61,235 nucleotides of DNA from assembly GCF_001039355.2 (NCBI RefSeq), contig NW_019776079.1, positions 1,337,050 to 1,398,284 of the forward strand, given 5' to 3'. Positions 46,501-61,235 of this stretch are shown one piece after another. Within the stretch, counting starts at the first letter, position 1. The number at the start of each line of letters is the position of its first letter. The stretch is from Lingula anatina (taxonomy: Eukaryota; Brachiopoda; Lingulata; Lingulida; Lingulidae). Below the pieces are notes generated by a model. It was not told where the DNA came from. It searched no databases and saw only the letters and a list, made by a program, of their open reading frames with translations. The position numbers were made by a program, and so were the translations under genes.

Positions 46501-47195
46501 ATTTGAAAATCTAACTTTTATCCTCAAGGAACAATGTAAAGCTTAATTCTATCATTAATAAATTTTAATGATAAATAAGTAAAAAAAAAATCAGATGAGT
46601 ATATCTGTGTAAATTCCAGAACAGCTTAATTTTAGAAATATGTATACTGAGATAAAAATTTAAAACAAATGACAAAACAGCAGGTTTGTGATATATAATA
46701 AATATATACAAGGTGCACAAGTGTCTATATCACTTATAAAGATTTGGAATATGTTTACCTTAAGTACATCTGCCACCTTTTCTCCTCCATGTCTGACTGA
46801 ATGTTCATCAACCTGGGAAAGAGAAAATAAAAACAAACGTTGTATATCAAACTATAAATGATAATTAAAAAAAAAAAAAAAAACAAACATTACCTGTACT
46901 ATTCTCAAGAATCTCTTAACTTCAGCTTAACAGAGATTTACTTCTATGATGTACTGGAATGAAATGGATCATAAATAACAGTGAATTCTACTAAGACAAA
47001 CATTAGTACTGTGGTAACACAGGTACATTGTAAGAAGTCAGTAACAGGAAAGCTTTAATTGCTTTTTCCTCTTACCTTGTGAAGCATTCGATAAAAAAAG
47101 CCCACACGATTTAATAAGTACAAGACGACGGTTACACCTGCTGTCCCCACCGCCACGGGGAGGTATTTTACAACAAACTCCCACGAACAGTCCAT
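40580..47195 (-). CDS. ILVBL: ILVBL (HACL2), TPP-dependent 2-hydroxyacyl-CoA lyase-like protein, 627 residues
   Basis: Exons (high to low): 47195-47076, 46812-46759, 46452-46348, 46086-46008, 45712-45621, 45353-45215, 44815-44704, 44481-44381, 44199-44090, 43689-43566, 43253-43159, 42898-42744, 42526-42389, 41903-41729, 41244-41146, 40765-40580; total 1,884 bases. Length is close to vertebrate ILVBL (about 632). An N-terminal hydrophobic segment ([17 protein letters not shown]) fits the membrane anchor of this endoplasmic reticulum enzyme. [18 protein letters not shown] carries the TPP-activating Glu (residue 93). GDGSLGYS (515-522) to N542 is the TPP/Mg motif, and [18 protein letters not shown] is typical of the family. 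The family cleaves 2-hydroxyacyl-CoAs during alpha-oxidation, for example of phytosphingosine products. The end GSISV resembles the vertebrate GSIAV. All parts are intact, so it should be active. Confidence 0.95.
44886..44996. repeat. Hairpin MITE GGGCCCAGTTTCATCAA in an ILVBL intron
   Basis: Nearly perfect inverted repeat: GGGCCCAGTTTCATCAACAC and its complement at the other end, with GGATAGCGCTATCC / GGATAGCACTATCC inside. About 110 bp with no coding content. Partial GGGCCTG(T/C)TTCAC relatives appear near 41,996 and 42,037. Confidence 0.85.
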
Positions 47196-47500
47196 TTCTG
47201 ATATATGTACCAGGGGAGTTTTTGGTTTATCCTGGTCTAATCTCAGCGCACTTTAACCTCGGGGTAACTCTTCTGATTTGAAGTCTGGAACGTGTACTTT
47301 ACTCTTTTTTTATTCTCAAAACCCGAAGTGAACATTAGAAAATCTAAAGTTAATAAAATTCATAAAACAAAAGCATTATTTTATGAGTTGTAATTTGCAC
47401 TTTTGTAACGTTCCAATGACTATCAATAGCCAGAGGGGAATGAAGAAATTAAAAAAGATTGAGACTATGGCACTTCCTGTCTAAGACTTCCGATATCAAC
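47196..47500. promoter_or_regulatory. Shared bidirectional promoter region ILVBL / ASNSD1
   Basis: Only 305 bases separate the two start codons, so both leaders and core promoters must lie here unless a gene has a remote first exon. No clear TATA box serves either gene. A 33-codon upstream ORF (47,383-47,484, MSCNLHFCNVP...MALPV) ends 16 bases before the ASNSD1 ATG. Confidence 0.7.
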
Positions 47501-52736
<5,236 letters not shown>

Positions 52737-52832
52737 GCACCTGTATAGTCTGTTTCACATTCTTCAGTGACAACCCAGTGTATTTTATTGTGCTATTTTA
52801 AAAGATTATGGCATGTTAACCTTATTTATTAA

Positions 52833-52842
52833 AATAAATAAA
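52833..52842 (+). terminator. Poly-A signal(s) of ASNSD1
   Basis: Two overlapping AATAAA hexamers, 97 bases after the stop codon. Confidence 0.6.
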
Positions 52843-52849
52843 ATATATT

Positions 52850-55651
52850 TTTAGTGAAAATAAATCAGTATATCAGTGGCAAGCAGTTAAATGTTCTACA
52901 AGTTTTTAAAAGTTAAAACAATAAAAAAATTCGAAAATTTTAAGTGTTCTAAAATTAGTTTTAGGTTCATTTTATGTTGTTGTTTGCTTCAACAAAACAG
53001 AAATGAAAATTACAGGAATGACACAAACAGTTGATGTCTAAAATAGTAATTATTTCATTCAACATTATAGTCTGAAACACACAACATTCAGTACTGACAA
53101 TTCCAAAATTACAAATATTCAAATCTAATCATTAACCACAAACATGTTAGACTACAAATGGTAAATACAAATCTACTTATTTTCTAAGATTTTTAGAATG
53201 TAAAGCATTTTACAATGTATAATTAAACCAATACTTATATTTGGTATGATTGACTTATAATACCTTAAATCTTTGCTTCAACTGGAACCAAATAGTGTTT
53301 CAGAACAAGTAAAAGTGTACTTTTTCATTCAAATACCCCTTTCAAGGGATTCAGTCATTCATCATACAAATGCACTTACTGAATCTTAATTCATAACATT
53401 CTCTTCTATTTGAAAGCATTTATAAAGTAGGCAAAAAAAGTTTAATTAGGTTGTACAATATAAAATGTCATGAAAAACATAATTTTTCTTCAATTATCTG
53501 TATGTTACAATTAGACCTAACAATGGTACATAACTGAACATTTGTTTTATGTGTTCTTTTTTTCAAAACAGTGATTATGAAGCTATGACATTTCTATACA
53601 ACACTAGTATTGAATCTTCATTTGTATGACATCAGTTTCCATTTTTGAAACCCTGTCTCCTGGAGAAAGTACATCTTGTGTCACACAAAACAGCATGGCA
53701 TGTTTTTAGTCTGATGATTACTGGCATATCAACTGTCATTTTCATTGCAGTATAAAAAATCTTTACATTACTGACTGTAGAAAGAAGTATAATTGTATTG
53801 GAACATGTTAACAATGGCCACATGGAACAAGAAGTAAACTAACTGGCGCCAGCTGACTCAGTCAGTCACCAAGTGTTTTTATAATCAATATACACGCTTA
53901 TGTACAAAACAATAATCATGAATGTCCAAATAGGACGTAAGTCTCTATTGCTGGATAATTTCATGCCTGTTTTCCATCAGGGCAAACTACTTTTCTGTAA
54001 TGCACACTTTGCATTGTCATCAACCAGTTTTCCCAAATGCACCGCTTTGTACATTCCACTCAAAAGTCCATTGCTTTCTTTTTATCTTGATGACAAAATC
54101 ATTGTAAAAAAGTAATGAACTTATTCAATGTGACAAATAAGCAATTTTATACCATGAAGTGAAGAAAAAAAAGTGAGAAGCTAAGGTTTGAAGTGAAACA
54201 CTGGTTACCAACCAATGTTGAAACTTTAAAATAATAAACTGAATGAGCAATTAGAATAGTTTGCACTTCATTTCTTTACAATTCATTAACTGATATAACA
54301 AACATCTATACATTACTAACAAGCAAGTTACACACATATATATTATTTAGCCTCATGCTATGGTGTTTTCCTTTATTGCACATTCTCTGTGCCTTTGATA
54401 TGTTCAAATCAATTTTCATTCAAATGACTAGATATATGCAAAATAAGTTCAAACTACAAGAAACTTCATTTCCCAAAGAAGGTCAAAAGAATGAATAAGG
54501 TGCTTTTGAGTTTGAAGTGGTGACACAAGAGTGAATTAACACAAATTCTTAATAGTGAAGAAACCATAACAGGATCTCTGCAAACACAACCCAGAGTTGA
54601 CCTCAACTGCTTCCCACTGTCTTTGTTATGCTTTGCACTTGGTAAAACAAATAACTGATACAATTTAAGGCATTTCTGCATGTAAAGGTTTCACCCTTAG
54701 CAAATAAGGCAAATGGTTCAGCTCCTCTACTCAGTCCAGTCATGATTAATGTGATTAATCTCACATGATGAATGAACCTTTAGCAAAACCGTTTATATGC
54801 AGCACAGCAATCCAATTAAATTGGAGGACAGAAGGGCAAAAATAAAACGACAAAAGCCTGCTCCCTGTGTTTTTAAAGAAACACATGTAAAAGGAAAGTT
54901 ATAATTAATGACCTGACAGTCAAAGGAACTGTGTAAGGAGCTTGGTAAACAATTAGCTGCCAAGAATTCTACGACTGGTTGATCACAACCATGGCACATA
55001 ATGTATTATCAGTGAGCAGATATGAAACAAAATATATCCATGAAAATAAAAGACAGAGTACATAGCTCCACAGTAGCACCAGTTTGCCAAGGAGGTATCC
55101 TACAACCAAACATTCAAGGAGAAAAAAATATGTTAAAGAAATATAGTCTATTGTATGGATAAATGAAACCTTGATTCTTTTGTAATCAATAATACGGTAC
55201 AGTCTGACAAATTTATATCCAGTAGATCAGCCATTAGTTCCAATTTCATGAATCCTACTAAAAAAACAAGGCAATGTGCATCTGACATTCAAAAAACCAG
55301 ATATCCTTCTTAACTTAACATGCAGTGTGCATTTTTGGACAGTGTGACATCTCATTATATTAATGAGTACATTATTCACTTAATGCCCTTTTTTAAACTT
55401 CCACTAGGATATGCTTGGAGAACTTTATTGACCAATTTCATGTCCCCTCAATCTTTATCTCAACTAAATGTCATTGGATTCCTTTAAGTTACATGCACAT
55501 TCTATGCTGATAACAACACACAGATGGCATATTTTTTCCTCAAGAATAAGGAGGCAGTGAGTACAGCAGCAATTTTAACAACAAATATATAACATCAACA
55601 AAACACTTCCAGTGGTGAGAACTGGGCAGAGGACAACAAGTGGGGATATCG
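52850..55651. other. Convergent interval: ASNSD1 end and probable STK11 3' UTR
   Basis: About 2.8 kb without credible exons between two stop codons facing each other. A minus-strand AATAAA (TTTATT at 54,372-54,377) would give STK11 a 3' UTR of about 1.3 kb. Small ORFs on both strands lack splice or codon support. Confidence 0.45.
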
Positions 55652-59663
<4,012 letters not shown>

Positions 59664-59671
<8 letters not shown>

Positions 59672-59687
59672 TCTCGCTCCTCGCCAT
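59664..59687 (-). other. Upstream ORF overlapping the STK11 start
   Basis: ATGGCGAGGAGCGAGAATGG then TAG: a 7-codon ORF (MARSENG) with a strong Kozak context (CAAGATGGC) in another frame, whose end overlaps the chosen start ATG (59,671). Confidence 0.5.
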
Positions 59688-59707
59688 CTTGCTAACCACA
59701 AGGTCAC

Positions 59708-60319
59708 GTGCGCAAGAGGAAAAACAAATTGTTTACAACAGTGATGTGACCAGTTGAACTCTGCACTTCCTGATTTATCATTTACTTACGACTTTTTTGA
59801 AACTGTTAACTTAAATTTGGAAGCATCGAACTGATATAGCTTGGTTTGGGATAAGATATTAATCGCTTTTAGTCCTATCTTGCACGCGAGCGACGTCGAT
59901 GGTTATTATCTTCCCATAGTAGCACTGACCTCAAAGAAAAAGTATTGCTGAAATGTAAACAATTTAAAGATTTTTTTCAAGGTGAGGAATTGACAGTTAT
60001 GCCACAGTGCGTAAATTTGCATACGTGGAGTGCCCACGCAATGCCTTAAAATGACACATGCAGACAATTCGACGAGTTTTTCCAGGTTACACATAATGAC
60101 ATTTTGGAGCGTTTGGTTTTTAAATTTTATGCAACAAAGTTCTGTAATGCACTTCCAAGCCACGTTGTACTAGCATAAGTAAAGTTATACAGCTTGTGTA
60201 GTAATAGTAGTAGGCTCTCTGTAGCCTAATGGATTGTTGTCTTTATTTCTAAAACACCAATGAATGGCTTATAATGAAAAGCCATTTGAAATAAGCCTAC
60301 CAGGACAAAACTTTTTTCA
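59708..60319. promoter_or_regulatory. Head-to-head interval STK11 / next gene
   Basis: About 650 bases separate the two start codons. It may hold both promoters; no TATA box or other motif stands out. A TTTTTTCAG just before 60,320 suggests that the right-hand gene may have an untranslated first exon somewhere here. Confidence 0.4.
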
Positions 60320-60323
60320 GGTC

Positions 60324-61235
60324 ATGGGGAATGTGCAAAGTTTGAAGTTGGATGAATTAGAGGGCAAAATAGATGTCCCAAGTTGGACATTAAAGCCCTT
60401 TCCATCATGTTGGCATGGGATTCCAGGGAAAGTTGTGAAGATGTTTAAAGCATTACCTCCCAAACCAAGTGAGTTGACGCTGTGATTATCAGTCACAATG
60501 ACCTTGTACTGGTACATGTTTGCATTAAACAGTATATCTAACTGATTGCATTTATCATATACATAAACTCACTTCTTCAATTTATGGAGTAGTTTTTACT
60601 GATTAACTGCGTGAATCTTTGAAATATTCTCACAAAGCACTTTTGCGTTCAGATTTGCAGAAGGCAGTTTCCAATGCTAGTGATGATGTAGTATTGTGGC
60701 CTGATGGTCAGTTTATTCCCTACAAGGATGATGAACTTGTCACCAACCACACTGCTTTCCTCCCAAGGCCAGGGCGTACACCTTTGCTTGCCAGTAACCT
60801 TGTAGAGGGATTGATTGCACATTGGAAGCTCAGTGAGAGGATAGGTATGTGTAGATGAAATGAAGATGTGTGATTCAGCATGTCACAGTTTTAAGATATG
60901 GCATTGATTGGGCATATGTTTATGTGATAAGAATGATATATTTAGCTAATATCTTAAGTATGATTAAGTAGATCATAGTTGTTAGGTACTGGACAACATT
61001 GGATGGGCATATGTGAATTTTTTTTTTCTAAGGCCAGTTAAATATAATTTAATTGATTCTTTAAATGTCAATGTCAGTATTTATTTATTCATTTATTTAG
61101 TTATAATGATTCATCATTTCAGGAGTTTCTGTGCTGAAACACAGCAAGTCCCGGGCAAACCCAAGAGTAGTACCAACACCCAATGGCAGAAGTATTCTTT
61201 TCCTAGGAGCAGGGAATTTGTCACTCATGGACATA
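60324..61235 (+). CDS. Partial gene: MGN-start protein entering a LamG-like domain (right end outside window)
   Basis: Exons 60,324-60,466 (acceptor-like TTTTTTCAG just before; ends CCA A|GTGAGT), 60,653-60,844 and 61,123 to the edge, joined in phase 1. The product starts MGNVQSLKLDELEGKIDV; Gly2 and Ser6 match the N-myristoylation consensus. It continues VVLWPDGQFIPYKDDELVTN, then NLVEGLIAHWKLSERIG and GRSILFLGAGNLSLMD. The phrase GLIAHWKL...G followed by ...G.S..F.G.GN..... is the usual entry to a LamG/concanavalin-like jelly-roll. There is no signal peptide in this model, which is unusual for LamG; an upstream ATG at 60,264 extends the frame but also gives none. I do not recognise the protein. 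Confidence 0.6.

Noticed and set aside
53632-54999. Small minus- and plus-strand ORFs between ASNSD1 and STK11
   Set aside because: They are short, overlap each other, have no flanking splice sites, and fall in what is probably the STK11 3' UTR.
59672-59707. Start of STK11 at the upstream in-frame ATG
   Set aside because: The 12 extra residues ([12 protein letters not shown]) are unlike LKB1 starts and the context is weaker than at MDRMLD; not excluded.

Overview
This is nuclear DNA from an invertebrate animal, probably marine. It is AT-rich, with short exons, GT-AG introns and many small transposon-like repeats and microsatellites. The conserved genes are animal genes (STK11 with a CKQQ tail, ILVBL, ASNSD1), and the largest gene combines extracellular domains typical of animals. 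I cannot fix the phylum from sequence alone; a lophotrochozoan or another marine invertebrate is my guess.

Layout. Bases 1-21,000 are a gene-poor repeat field: four-copy fold-back MITEs, a broken DIRS-like tyrosine-recombinase retrotransposon, a SWIM-domain transposon relic, two sets of locally duplicated segments, a hAT-like insertion and minisatellites. One small putative three-exon gene with an acidic tail sits at 11.94-12.50 kb. From 21,049 to 39,278 (+) lies a 29-exon gene for a 1,472-residue secreted mosaic protein. Its order is signal peptide, apple/PAN, Cys-rich EGF-like piece, CTHRC1 C-terminal-type domain, pentraxin/LamG, fibronectin type II x2, apple, fibronectin type II, two more apple-like modules, a second pentraxin/LamG, and two more CTHRC1-type domains. 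I know of no named protein with this architecture, and it is the main discovery of the window.

From 40,580 to 59,671 is a compact set of housekeeping genes. ILVBL (-, 16 exons, 627 residues) and ASNSD1 (+, 13 exons, 789 residues) are divergent and share about 305 bp between start codons. STK11/LKB1 (-, 9 exons, 418 residues) converges on ASNSD1. Its second intron is an AT-AC U12-type intron, as in vertebrate LKB1. At the right edge a further gene (60,324 onward, +) starts head-to-head with STK11; its start is MGNVQS-like and it runs into what looks like a LamG-type domain that leaves the window.

Exon models were built by hand from splice consensus, reading phase and family similarity. In all four multi-exon models (mosaic gene, ILVBL, ASNSD1, STK11) the summed coding length is a multiple of three and phases match at every junction, which supports the boundaries. 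No database search was run.
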